A DNA stretch of 64,000 nt, taken from Sva-07 sp963716235 (GTDB lineage: Bacteria > Actinomycetota > Acidimicrobiia > Acidimicrobiales > Ilumatobacteraceae). The notes beneath the pieces were generated by a model that did not search any database, had not been told where the DNA came from, and worked only from the letters and a program-made list of their open reading frames with translations. The stretch is from NCBI GenBank assembly GCA_963716235.1, contig CAVQTE010000017.1, positions 38,112-102,111 of the forward strand. The letters run 5' to 3'. The translations under genes and the position numbers were made by a program. Below, one piece after another: positions 42,676-50,900 of this stretch. The number at the start of each line of letters is the position of its first letter. Position 1 is the first letter of the stretch.

Positions 42676-42960
42676 TCAGGCGGCGCGACTGGTGGGCGGT
42701 CCGGTGGTTCGGACGGTGCCTTCGGGGAATCGGATCGTGAACTCCCGATTCGCACCCAGCGTCAACTCCCGACCCGAGTCGTGGATCTTGTGGTGACGCC
42801 GACACAGAGCGGCAGGAGGTTGTCCAGGTCGGTGCGACCGCCGTTCAAGTTGCCGGGTGCATGTAACACGACCCCGTTGCGGACGACCACGGTGTGGACG
42901 TCGGCGTCACCGGCGAGGTCGGCGAGTCCGGCACAGTTCCGGCTGCACCTCACACCACTA
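42676..42960 (-). pseudogene. Decayed C-terminus of a DUF222/HNH endonuclease-like gene
   Basis: Reading the minus strand, one frame gives GGRTDLDNLLPLC, the zinc/HNH segment typical of DUF222-HNH proteins. After a shift of frame the sequence continues RRHHHKIHDSGRELTLGA, then NREFTIRFPEGTVRT and a stop at 42676. The His-His-Lys-Ile-His piece and the tail match the usual end of these proteins. Upstream of LNGGRTDL the HNH core is scrambled, and no N-terminal domain is present. This explains most of the 350-base gap between the hydrolase and galK. Confidence 0.7.
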
Positions 42961-42964
42961 CGGT
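42959..42964 (+). promoter_or_regulatory. -10 box (TACGGT) of galK
   Basis: TACGGT ends 6 nt before the GTG at 42971 and supports that start. Confidence 0.4.
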
Positions 42965-42970
42965 GACGGC

Positions 42971-43999
42971 GTGTCCGAACGACCACTCGACCACCGAGTA
43001 CATGCTCCCGGACGGGTGAACCTCATCGGTGACCACACCGATTACACCGGCGGGCTCGTGTTCCCGATGGCGATCGACCGCGGGACCACGATCGACTACT
43101 CACCCGGCGGCGACCGGATCACGCTGCGCTCCGACGCCCACGAAGGTGACGTCGACGTCATCGTGCCGTTCGCCGGCGACGCGTCGAGCCTTCATCCTCA
43201 GTGGGGCACGTACGTCGCAGCCATGGCCGCCGAGGTCGGCGCGACCACTGGCCTCGTCGGGCAGGTCACGAGCAGCATCCCAGCAGGTGCCGGGCTCTCG
43301 TCGAGCGCTGCGCTCGAGTGCGCCATCGGACTCGCACTCGGGTTCGACGGAACACCCACGGAACTCGCACTCGCCGCCCGACGCGCCGAGCACGCCGCCA
43401 CCGGTGTCCCGACGGGCATCATGGACCAGCTCTGCATCGCCACCGCACAGGCGGGGCATGCCACGATGATCGACTGCCACACCCTGGTCGTGACCCAGGT
43501 ACCGGTGCCGACCGACATCGACGTGGTCGTCCGTTTCGTCGCCCATCGCACGCTGCTCGGCTCCGCGTACTCCGACCGCGTCGCCGAATGCGCACGAGCC
43601 GAAGGAGTGCTCGGCCCCCTCCGCGTGGCCACCGTCCACGACGTCGCCGAACACGCCGCGGCACTCAGCGACATCCCGATGCGGCGGGCGCGCCACGTGG
43701 TCACCGAGAATCAGCGGGTCCGTGACTTCGCGGCGGCGCTGGAGCGTGGCGACTACGTCGGCGCCGGCACCCTCATGACACAGAGCCACGAGAGCCTGCG
43801 AACCGACTTCGAGACGTCCACGCCGATCATGGACGACGCGGTCGCCCGACTGCTCGAGACACCGGGAGTGTTCGGCGCCCGCATGACCGGCGGTGGCTTC
43901 GGCGGCTGCGTCGTGGCGATCAGCACGCCCGGATCACTCACCGAGGGCTGGAACGTCGTCGCCTCCGACGGCGCTCGGCACATCGAGCACAGCGGTTAG
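42971..43999 (+). CDS. galK: Galactokinase
   Basis: This 342-residue GHMP kinase phosphorylates galactose at C1 with ATP. The galactokinase signature GRVNLIGDHTDYTGGLVFP is near residue 13, the ATP loop IPAGAGLSSSAALE near residue 105, and the third GHMP motif is GARMTGGGFGGCVVAI. The GTG start is set by signature position and promoter spacing. No galT or galE lies adjacent. The last 66 bases overlap the convergent BtuF-like gene. Confidence 0.9.
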   Translation: MSERPLDHRVHAPGRVNLIGDHTDYTGGLVFPMAIDRGTTIDYSPGGDRITLRSDAHEGDVDVIVPFAGDASSLHPQWGTYVAAMAAEVGATTGLVGQVTSSIPAGAGLSSSAALECAIGLALGFDGTPTELALAARRAEHAATGVPTGIMDQLCIATAQAGHATMIDCHTLVVTQVPVPTDIDVVVRFVAHRTLLGSAYSDRVAECARAEGVLGPLRVATVHDVAEHAAALSDIPMRRARHVVTENQRVRDFAAALERGDYVGAGTLMTQSHESLRTDFETSTPIMDDAVARLLETPGVFGARMTGGGFGGCVVAISTPGSLTEGWNVVASDGARHIEHSG

Positions 44000-44674
44000 C
44001 CGGCGGATCGCTCGAGGCGTCCGAACTCCCCACCAGAACAGGTCCTTCCCGTCGAGGCGGACGATCCGCGCCCGAGGGAACGCAACTCGCAGTTCATCGA
44101 GGTGCGCTTGGGTGAAGTCGTACGGCTCACTCGGCACCAGGACGAAATCAGGTGAGGCCACCTCGTCGAGTTCCACGACCGGATACGTGACATCCGACCC
44201 GTCGGTGACCAGATCGACACCCATCCGGCCCAGCACGGAGCCGCCGTAGGTGGCGCCGTTGATCGACATCCAAGGACGCCGCCAGATCGGGACGAACGCG
44301 GTGCGACGGGCACGGACGGGAGCGGCCGACATCGCTCCGTCGAACCAAGGCGGTCGGACGAGATCGAACCGATCACACAGGTCGTCGACGAGCAACAGTG
44401 CGTCGTCGACGCTGCGAACATCACTGACCAAGACCGGCACACCTCGACGCAGCAGTTCGTCGTGGTCCTCGACCCTGTTCTCCTCACGGTCCAGCATGAC
44501 GACATCGGGCTGCAGCGCCACGATCGCGTCGATGTCAGGATTCTTCGTGCCACCGACATGGACCAGATCCGGCTGCTCGCAGAACTTCGTGCACGCGATG
44601 ACGTCGGCGCCGAGCGCGAGCAGCGTCTCGGTCGTCGACGGCACGAGGCTCACGAAGCGACTGGGGGCGTTCAC
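43934..44674 (-). CDS. BtuF/TroA-like substrate-binding fold protein
   Basis: This 246-residue protein is of the helical-backbone metal-receptor superfamily: RFVSLVPSTTETLLALGADVIACTKFCEQP, VGGTKNPDIDAIVALQPDVVMLDREENR and a long helix linker before the second lobe. This pattern is typical of cobalamin- or iron-complex-binding proteins. No signal peptide or lipobox is present and there is no ABC permease beside it, so a cytosolic role or an alternative start is possible. The GTG at 44674 overlaps the stop of the PH-domain gene (GTGA). Confidence 0.75.
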   Translation of the reverse strand: MNAPSRFVSLVPSTTETLLALGADVIACTKFCEQPDLVHVGGTKNPDIDAIVALQPDVVMLDREENRVEDHDELLRRGVPVLVSDVRSVDDALLLVDDLCDRFDLVRPPWFDGAMSAAPVRARRTAFVPIWRRPWMSINGATYGGSVLGRMGVDLVTDGSDVTYPVVELDEVASPDFVLVPSEPYDFTQAHLDELRVAFPRARIVRLDGKDLFWWGVRTPRAIRRLTAVLDVPSAVGGDDVPALGE

Positions 44675-45288
44675 GGGCCGAGCAGCCGTTGCTTCTGGCG
44701 GTCGAACTCATCGGGCGTGAGGCTCCCGCGCATCAGCATCGACTCGAGGCGCTCCAGCTGGTCGGCGACATCGGTCAGCGGTTCACCGCCACTTCTGCGC
44801 TGACGACCGACGTCCATCTCGGCGTGGATGACCCGCTGCACTCGATCGGGCTGGCGGATGTCGGTGAATCGCTGCTGGCCGGACTCGCCTCCCGACTCGA
44901 TGAGCAGGTCGCCCGCTCCGACGATCCGCTCCATGAGACCCTGGTGGAAGTGCACCGTGTTGACCCGGTCGAGCGGGATCTCGATGCCCCGCTTCGACAC
45001 CAGTCCGGACCGGAAGATGATCCGCAGGTTCGTGATCACGAAGTGTGTGGTCAGCCACTTCGAGTACCTGATCACGAGCCAGACCGCTGACGCGCCGAGG
45101 GCCATCAGCGAGCCCCAGCCGGCGATCGACTGCTGTGTGGTGTCGGCGTCGGTCATCGCCAGCGTCGCCACCGCAGCGCCGATCGATGCGACGATGGCGA
45201 TCGTGGGTGCCGCCAGGAACCACCAGTGCGGGTGCAGGTCGACCGTGACGTTCTCGTGGTCGTTGAGGAGTCGGCGGGGATAGGGCAT
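44671..45288 (-). CDS. PH-domain (YdbS-like) membrane protein with C-terminal SHOCT motif
   Basis: This 205-residue protein has two transmembrane helices at about residues 24-45 and 57-75 (FLAAPTIAIVASIGAAVATL, GWGSLMALGASAVWLVI). A bacterial PH domain follows (TTHFVITNLRIIFRSGLVSKRGIEIPLDRVNTVHFHQ). A short helix pair at the end (LERLESMLMRGSLTPDEFDRQKQRLLG) is a SHOCT module. Such proteins are membrane-associated and poorly characterised. It lies 7 bases after a CNNM gene in the same direction. Confidence 0.85.
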   Translation of the reverse strand: MPYPRRLLNDHENVTVDLHPHWWFLAAPTIAIVASIGAAVATLAMTDADTTQQSIAGWGSLMALGASAVWLVIRYSKWLTTHFVITNLRIIFRSGLVSKRGIEIPLDRVNTVHFHQGLMERIVGAGDLLIESGGESGQQRFTDIRQPDRVQRVIHAEMDVGRQRRSGGEPLTDVADQLERLESMLMRGSLTPDEFDRQKQRLLGP

Positions 45289-45295
45289 CGCCGTG

Positions 45296-46636
45296 TCAGT
45301 CCGGACGGTTGCCCGACACGGTCATGCGAATACGCAGCGCGTCGATGGCAAACCCGTCCATCCTCAGCACCTCGAACTCGCCGATGTCGGTGAGCACTCG
45401 GTCGCCCTCCGAGGGAATGTCGTCGAACGCATCGATGACGTATCCGGCCACCGTCTGCCAGTCGCCCTCCGGCAGCTGCACACCTGTGAACTCCTCGAAG
45501 TGCTCGACCCTGGTCGACCCGCTCATCTGGTAGCTCCCGTCGGGGAGTTGCTCGCACTCACCCAGGCGACGGTCGGACTCGTCGTCGAAGTCGCCGATCA
45601 GCTCCTCGAGAACGTCTTCGAGGGTCACCAGGCCGAGAACGAGGCCATGTTCGTCGATCACCAGTGCGATGTGTTGGCGTTCGGTCCTCATCTCGAGCAG
45701 CAGGTCTTCGAGACCATGGTGCTCGGGAGTGACCATCACGGGGCGAGCCATGCTGCCCGCCTGCGTCGTCGGCCAGATGCCCATGTCGAGTCGGATCACG
45801 TCCTTCGCGTGGACGAATCCCCGCACGTGGTCGAGATCGCCCTCGTGGATGATCACGCGGGTGCGTCCGGTCCGATGCGCCTCGGCGGCGACATCGGCCG
45901 CAGTCGCCTCCGCGGGAACGGCGACGATGTCACGACGTGGTGTCATTGCATCGGCCGCAGTGAGGCCGGACAACTCGAGCGAGCGCGCCAGGAGCTGATG
46001 CTCGTCGGCCGCAATTCCGCCGCGTCCGGCCGACTCGTCGATCAGCAACAGGAGCTCACTCGGCGAGTGGGCCATCGCTCGTTCGTCCTGCGGTTCGACA
46101 CCGACCAGGCGCACCACGACGTTCGCCATCCAATTGAGCAGGCGGATGATCGGTCGAACGACCCGGGCGAACATGCGGAAGGGTCGCGCCAGGAGAAGTG
46201 ACGACTTCTCGGGATGGGCGATCGCCCACGACTTCGGTGCCATCTCACCCACCACCATGTGGAGGAAGACGACGATCGACAATGCGATGGTGAACGCGAT
46301 GATGTGGCGAGCCGTATCCGACAGGGTGAACAGCTCGCCGAGTGCGCCCTCGATGATGCGAGCGACAGCAGGTTCGGCAACGGCACCGAGCCCGAGCGAG
46401 CACATCGTGATGCCGAGCTGCGCGCCCGCCAACATCAACGTCAGCTCACGAAGCCCTGCGAGCGCGTGCTTGGCCCGCTTGTCGCCTTCGACCGCCAGCT
46501 GCTCGATGCGCGAGCGACGCGATGCGAGGAGCGCGAACTCGGCGGCGACGAAGAACCCGTTCAGCGCGAGCAGCACGAAGGCGAGACCGAGACTCGACCA
46601 ACTGACCTGGATCCCGTCGGACGCGGCGAGCATCAT
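45296..46636 (-). CDS. CNNM/CorC-type hemolysin-family transporter (second copy)
   Basis: This 446-residue protein has an N-terminal DUF21/CNNM membrane domain with three to four helices (LGLAFVLLALNGFFVAAEFALLASRRSRIE, IVVFLHMVVGEMAPKSWAIAHPEK). A CBS pair (DAMTPRRDIVAVPAEAT; MVTPEHHGLEDLLLEMRTERQHIALVIDEHG) and a CorC_HlyC C-terminal domain (RVEHFEEFTGVQLPEGDWQTVAG) follow. Family members are Mg2+/Co2+ exporters. It is encoded directly after a paralog with an ATGA overlap; the pair may form a heteromer. Confidence 0.9.
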   Translation of the reverse strand: MMLAASDGIQVSWSSLGLAFVLLALNGFFVAAEFALLASRRSRIEQLAVEGDKRAKHALAGLRELTLMLAGAQLGITMCSLGLGAVAEPAVARIIEGALGELFTLSDTARHIIAFTIALSIVVFLHMVVGEMAPKSWAIAHPEKSSLLLARPFRMFARVVRPIIRLLNWMANVVVRLVGVEPQDERAMAHSPSELLLLIDESAGRGGIAADEHQLLARSLELSGLTAADAMTPRRDIVAVPAEATAADVAAEAHRTGRTRVIIHEGDLDHVRGFVHAKDVIRLDMGIWPTTQAGSMARPVMVTPEHHGLEDLLLEMRTERQHIALVIDEHGLVLGLVTLEDVLEELIGDFDDESDRRLGECEQLPDGSYQMSGSTRVEHFEEFTGVQLPEGDWQTVAGYVIDAFDDIPSEGDRVLTDIGEFEVLRMDGFAIDALRIRMTVSGNRPD

Positions 46637-47967
46637 CGGTCGCCACGTTCGGCATCGTCGGAGTCCACATCGTCGTCGGTCTCGGCGATCCGCAACTGCA
46701 GACGCTGGATCGCGAATCCGTCGACCTCGAGGACCTCGATCTCGATCCCGTCGACGACGAACGACTCGCCGACCGCCGGGATGTGCTCGAGGCGGTCGAG
46801 GACGAGACCTGCAACGGTGTCGTACTCGCCGTCGGGCAGGTCGAATCCCGTGATCCGCTCGATCTCGTCGGGACGCGAACTCGCGGCCACCGACCACACG
46901 CCGGACTCGATCTCGACGTGCTCACCGCGAGCGCTCGGGTCGTACTCGTCCTCGATGTCGCCGACCAGTTCCTCGACGATGTCTTCGAGTGTCACCACTC
47001 CGGCGGGCCCGCCGTATTCGTCGATGACGACGGCCATCTCGGTGGCGTGCGCACGAAGTTCGGCGAGCACCACGCTCAGTCCGGCCGCTTCGGGCACGGC
47101 CAGGATCTCGCGCACCAGCGACGTCACGGCCGTGGTCTCGTACTCCGTGCGGGGAACGCCGAGGAGGTCCTTCGCGTGGACGACGCCGTGGACCCGATCG
47201 TCGTCGTCGACCACCGGGAATCGCGAATGCGACGACGACATCAGGTCGCGCAGATCGGCAGCGGTCGCATCGGCGTCGATGGTGACGACACGGTTCCACG
47301 GCACCATCGCGTCGGATGCTTCGAGTTCACCGAAGTCGATGGCCCGCTCGAGCAACTGTGCCTGCAGCAACGTCAAGTGGCCGCTCTCGGCAGACGAATC
47401 GACGATCAGATCGAGTTCCTCGGTCGACACCGCGCCGTGCAGTTCCTCGACCGGCTCGACTCCGACGAGTCGGAGCAGGCGGTTCGCGGCGCCGTCGAAC
47501 AGGCGGATCACCGGCCCGGCAACCCGCATGAAGATCCATGTCGATGGAGCCAACGAGCGGGCGACGGGCTCGGGGCGGGCGATGGCGAGGTTCTTCGGCG
47601 CCAGTTCGCCGAACACCATCTGCGCCATCGTGACGAAGACGAGGGCCAGCACCAGGGCGATCCCGAGCGACGCCGATTCGGGGACGCCGGCCGCTTCGAG
47701 TACGGGGGCGAAGACCGAAGCGATGGCCGGCTCGGCGATGAAACCGAGGGCCAACGTCGTCACCGTGATGCCGAGTTGCGCTCCCGACAACATGAAACCG
47801 AGTCGCTTGTGGACGTCGATCGCCCGTTTCGAGCGGCGATCACCCTCGCGCGCCTGCTCGACGAACCGACTCCGGCGCGCCGCCACGAACGCGAACTCCA
47901 CGGCGACGAAGTAGCCGTTCGCGGCGATCAAGGCGACGACACCGATCAGCCCGAGAGCAGTCAGCAC
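46633..47967 (-). CDS. CNNM/CorC-type hemolysin-family transporter (first copy)
   Basis: From GTG 47967 the protein is 444 residues with the same DUF21, CBS-CBS and CorC_HlyC order as its neighbour (ALIAANGYFVAVEFAFVAARRSRF, MAQMVFGELAPKNLAIARPEP, SDAMVPWNRVVTIDADAT, VVIDEYGGPAGVVTLEDIVEELVGDIEDEYD). The GTG is chosen because it opens the first helix. An ATG at 48024 would add a hydrophilic 19-residue leader overlapping the intergenic promoter region. Tandem CNNM genes are common in Actinobacteria. It is divergent from the selenoprotein gene. Confidence 0.88.
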   Translation of the reverse strand: MLTALGLIGVVALIAANGYFVAVEFAFVAARRSRFVEQAREGDRRSKRAIDVHKRLGFMLSGAQLGITVTTLALGFIAEPAIASVFAPVLEAAGVPESASLGIALVLALVFVTMAQMVFGELAPKNLAIARPEPVARSLAPSTWIFMRVAGPVIRLFDGAANRLLRLVGVEPVEELHGAVSTEELDLIVDSSAESGHLTLLQAQLLERAIDFGELEASDAMVPWNRVVTIDADATAADLRDLMSSSHSRFPVVDDDDRVHGVVHAKDLLGVPRTEYETTAVTSLVREILAVPEAAGLSVVLAELRAHATEMAVVIDEYGGPAGVVTLEDIVEELVGDIEDEYDPSARGEHVEIESGVWSVAASSRPDEIERITGFDLPDGEYDTVAGLVLDRLEHIPAVGESFVVDGIEIEVLEVDGFAIQRLQLRIAETDDDVDSDDAERGDR

Positions 47968-48046
47968 GGCGTCAACTTCGTTTTCGGTCGGCGGACATGT
48001 GTGGCCAGATGTTATCCACACCACTCGGCGACCGTGGTGACCCGGC

Positions 48047-48052
48047 TAGCCT
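48047..48052 (+). promoter_or_regulatory. -10 box (TAGCCT) of the glutathione peroxidase gene
   Basis: TAGCCT ends exactly 7 nt before the ATG at 48060. It is identical in sequence and spacing to the boxes before obg and fabD, so the first ATG is used even though a stop codon follows 35 codons later. Confidence 0.5.
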
Positions 48053-48059
48053 TCCCGCC

Positions 48060-48533
48060 ATGTCAACCTTCCATGAGTTCGAGATGACCTCGATCACGGG
48101 TGAGCCGGTCTCCTTCGACCAGTTCAGCGGTCAGATCTGTCTGATCGTCAACGTCGCGAGCGCTTGAGGCCTCACGCCTCAGTACGCAGGTCTGCGTGCA
48201 CTTCATGACGACAACGACGACGTGACCGTCCTCGGCTTTCCGTGCAACCAGTTCGCCGGGCAGGAACCGGGATCCGACGCAGAGATCCTCGAGTTCGCCA
48301 CCTCGAAGTACGGGGTGACGTTCCCGATGTTCCACAAGATCGAGGTGAACGGCGACGGCGCCGCTCCGCTGTACCAGTGGCTCAAGGCGGAACAACCCGG
48401 CGAGGGCGACAGCACCGACATCACCTGGAACTTCGAGAAGTTCCTGGTCGACAAGGGAGGCAACGTCGTCGCTCGGTTCGGTCCGACAACCACACCGGAG
48501 CAGGTGGCCGAAGCCCTCGACAGCTACCGTTGA
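48060..48533 (+). CDS. gpx: Selenocysteine-containing glutathione peroxidase (in-frame UGA at residue 36)
   Basis: Read through a TGA at 48165-48167, the frame gives 157 residues with full glutathione peroxidase homology: MSTFHEFEMTSITGEPVSF, LIVNVASA-U-GLTPQY, VLGFPCNQFAGQEPG, DITWNFEKFLVD. The TGA sits exactly where the family has its peroxidatic Cys or Sec (NVAS-x-C/U-G). The rest of the tetrad is present: Gln68, Trp123, Asn124, and also Cys62 in FPCNQF. A bacterial SECIS-like hairpin follows at 48182-48199. The length is normal for bacterial GPx (about 160). It reduces peroxides with thiols. A start at GTG 48222 would lose the catalytic half. The glutamate-cysteine ligase begins 25 bases downstream. 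Alternative: a Cys gene with a nonsense mutation, which the hairpin argues against. Confidence 0.85.
48165..48199 (+). promoter_or_regulatory. Sec UGA codon plus bacterial SECIS-like hairpin
   Basis: The TGA at 48165 is followed 14 bases later by GTACGCA-GGTC-TGCGTGC (48182-48199). This is a 7-bp stem (one G-U) with apical loop GGTC, the loop 21 nt after the UGA. The core GCAGGTCTGC equals, as I recall it, the SelB-binding apex of E. coli fdhF. A second small stem (TGAGGC/GCCTCA) begins at the UGA itself. Confidence 0.75.
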
Positions 48534-48558
48534 TCGGGATGATCGGTCGTCGAGCATC

Positions 48559-49710
48559 ATGACGATCGAGTTCACCCACAACGAACGGCCGACGGTCGGC
48601 ATCGAGATGGAACTCCACGTGGTCGACCGCGCCACCGGCGACCTCGTCTCGGCCGCCAACGAACTGCTTGCCGAATTGGGGTCGACCCATCCGGGAGGTG
48701 AACACCCGAAGGCCAAGCACGAACTGTTCCAGAGCACGATCGAGATCATCACCGGCGTCTGCGAAACGCCTGCCGACGCCGGTGACGACCTTCGCACGAC
48801 CCTCGCCGAGCTTCGTGTCGCCGCCGATCGGCGAGGCCTCGCGCTGATGAGTTCGGGCACCCATCCGTTCGCGCTCGCCCGCGATCAGTTGGTGAGCCCC
48901 GATCTGCGCTATCACGAACTGATCGAGTCGATGCAGTGGCCCGCTCGTCGGCTCCTGATCTGCGGCTTGCACGTGCATGTCGGTGTCAGCGATGGCGCTC
49001 GTGCGATCGCGATCATCAACGAACTGCGGCGTCACCTGCCGCTGTTCCTGGCGCTGTCGTCGTCGAGCCCATTCTTCGAGGGCGAAGATTCGGGACTCGC
49101 ATCGGCACGGTCGAAAGTGTTCGAATCGCTGCCCACCGCCGGGCTCCCGCCACAGCTCGCCGACTGGACCGACTTCGAGGCCTTCATGTCGACGCTGCTC
49201 GACTCGAGGTGCATCAGCTCCATCCGCGAGGTGTGGTGGGACATCCGCCCGCACCCCGACTTCGGCACGGTGGAGTTCCGCATGTGTGACGCAACCCCGA
49301 CCGTGCGCGAGGCTGTGGCGCTCGCCGGACTCGCCCAGACGCTCGTGGCCTGGTGCAATTCCCGCATCGACGACGGCACGCTGCCCAGTGCGCCGCGCGA
49401 GTGGACCGTGCGCGAGAACCGGTGGCTGGCGGCCCGGTTCGGCATCGATGCCGACCTGATCGTCGAGCACCCCGACACCGGGCACCCCGATCGGCGATCG
49501 GTACGCGACCTTCTGACCGACCTGGTCGACGAACTCGGCCCCACGGCGCAGGGGCTCGGGACGACGGCCCAGCTCGCTGACCTCCTCACCTTGCTCGACG
49601 TCGGCACGAGCGCAACGCTCCAGCGAAAGGTCGTCGAGGCCGGCGGTACGCTCGTCGACGTGGTCCACCTCCTGGTCGACAGCCTGGCCGCCGACGAACT
49701 CCCCTCATGA
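48559..49710 (+). CDS. Glutamate-cysteine ligase family protein (YbdK / EgtA-like carboxylate-amine ligase)
   Basis: This 383-residue GCS2-type ligase has the N-terminal PTVGIEMELHVVDRATGDL (metal/glutamate-binding E-x-E), HELFQSTIEIITGVCETPADA, SSGTHPFAL, CGLHVHVGV and a late DIRPHPDFGTVEFRMCDATPT. These features match the YbdK/GCS2 family, which links glutamate to cysteine or to other amines with ATP. It would supply gamma-glutamylcysteine for a thiol cofactor (glutathione, ergothioneine or a simpler thiol). It lies downstream of the selenoperoxidase and overlaps the M20 gene by ATGA. Confidence 0.85.
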   Translation: MTIEFTHNERPTVGIEMELHVVDRATGDLVSAANELLAELGSTHPGGEHPKAKHELFQSTIEIITGVCETPADAGDDLRTTLAELRVAADRRGLALMSSGTHPFALARDQLVSPDLRYHELIESMQWPARRLLICGLHVHVGVSDGARAIAIINELRRHLPLFLALSSSSPFFEGEDSGLASARSKVFESLPTAGLPPQLADWTDFEAFMSTLLDSRCISSIREVWWDIRPHPDFGTVEFRMCDATPTVREAVALAGLAQTLVAWCNSRIDDGTLPSAPREWTVRENRWLAARFGIDADLIVEHPDTGHPDRRSVRDLLTDLVDELGPTAQGLGTTAQLADLLTLLDVGTSATLQRKVVEAGGTLVDVVHLLVDSLAADELPS

Positions 49711-50900
49711 CCACCGTCTCACCCTCACTGGCTGAGTGGCTGAATGAACACGGCGAAGGCCTCATCGCTCTGCGACGCAACCTCCACGCCCATCCTGAGC
49801 TCAGCGGCGCCGAGCACGCGACCACCGAGCTCGTCGAGGAACGACTCCGCCTGGCCGGGCTCGAACCGCGTCGCCTGGCAGTGGGAACCGGTCTCGTGTG
49901 CGATCTCACTCCGACGAACCGCAATGGCGGGTTCGAGCAGCTGCTCGCACTGCGCGCCGACCTCGACGCACTGGCCATGACCGACGACAAGGATGTCTCG
50001 TACGCCAGCCGACACCCTGGCGTCGCCCACGCCTGCGGGCACGATGTCCACACCACGATCGTGCTGGGCGCGGCGTTGTACTTCGCCCATCACCGAGACA
50101 ATCTGCCCGGACCGGTCCGCTTCGTGTTCCAGCCGGCCGAGGAACGGGTACCCGGCGGTGCTCTCGACGTGATCGGCGATGGTGGACTCGACGGCGTCGG
50201 AGCAATCGTCGGTGTGCACTGTGAACCCAAACTCGATGTCGGAACGATCGGCCTCAAGTCGGGCGCGATCTCATCGGCTGCCGACATGGCCGTCATCCGG
50301 ATCGTCGGGCCGGGTGGACACACCGCGCGTCCTGAACTCACCGTCGACCTCGTGTCGCTCGCCGCACAAATCGTGAACGAGCTTCCAGGACGCGTCGCCG
50401 GCCGACTCGACGATCCCACCCAGGTGAAGCTCGTGTTCGGAGCGATCCACGCGGGCGATGCCGCCAACGTCATCCCCACCCACTGTGAACTGAAGGCATC
50501 GATCCGAACCCCCTCACTCCCGGTCTGGGAGCGCTTACCCGAACTCGTCGAAACCGAAGTCGTGAAGATCGTCGGCGAGTCCGGTGCTGTCCTCGAGATC
50601 GATTACACCCACGGCGTCCCACCGGTCGTCAACGATGCCGACGTCACCGAGACGCTCCTCCGTGCGGCCGTCGACGTGGTGGGCGCGCATTCGGTCGCCA
50701 TGGTCGAGCAGAGTTGGGGGGGCGACGACTTCGCGTGGTTCACTCGTGAGGTTCCGGGTACCTATGTCCGCCTTGGCGTGCGCGACCCGGTCGGTCCCAC
50801 GCTCGACCTCCACGCCGGCCACTTCGACGTCGACGAACGGTCGATCGCGCTCGGCGTGCGCTTGCTCGTGGGGGCCGTCCACGAACACTTCCGCACATGA
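49707..50900 (+). CDS. M20-family amidohydrolase (N-acyl-amino acid / aminoacylase type)
   Basis: This 397-residue zinc peptidase-fold protein has RRNLHAHPELSGAE, LALRADLDAL, HACGHDVHTTIVLGAA (metal His/Asp), FVFQPAEERVPGGA (catalytic Glu pair), GVHCEP, the dimerisation domain GPGGHTARPELTVDLV and GGDDFAWFTREVPGTYVRLG. It resembles AmhX/hippurate hydrolase/IAA-amino acid hydrolases, which release the amino acid from N-acyl conjugates. In this operon it might process gamma-glutamyl or N-acyl-cysteine compounds (inference). Overlaps of 4 bases on both sides show tight coupling. Confidence 0.9.
   Translation: MTTVSPSLAEWLNEHGEGLIALRRNLHAHPELSGAEHATTELVEERLRLAGLEPRRLAVGTGLVCDLTPTNRNGGFEQLLALRADLDALAMTDDKDVSYASRHPGVAHACGHDVHTTIVLGAALYFAHHRDNLPGPVRFVFQPAEERVPGGALDVIGDGGLDGVGAIVGVHCEPKLDVGTIGLKSGAISSAADMAVIRIVGPGGHTARPELTVDLVSLAAQIVNELPGRVAGRLDDPTQVKLVFGAIHAGDAANVIPTHCELKASIRTPSLPVWERLPELVETEVVKIVGESGAVLEIDYTHGVPPVVNDADVTETLLRAAVDVVGAHSVAMVEQSWGGDDFAWFTREVPGTYVRLGVRDPVGPTLDLHAGHFDVDERSIALGVRLLVGAVHEHFRT

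Noticed and set aside
48165..48167. Stop codon making the glutathione peroxidase a pseudogene
   Set aside because: The stop is exactly at the Sec/Cys site, is UGA, and is followed by a SECIS-like hairpin at the right distance; the downstream frame is fully conserved.
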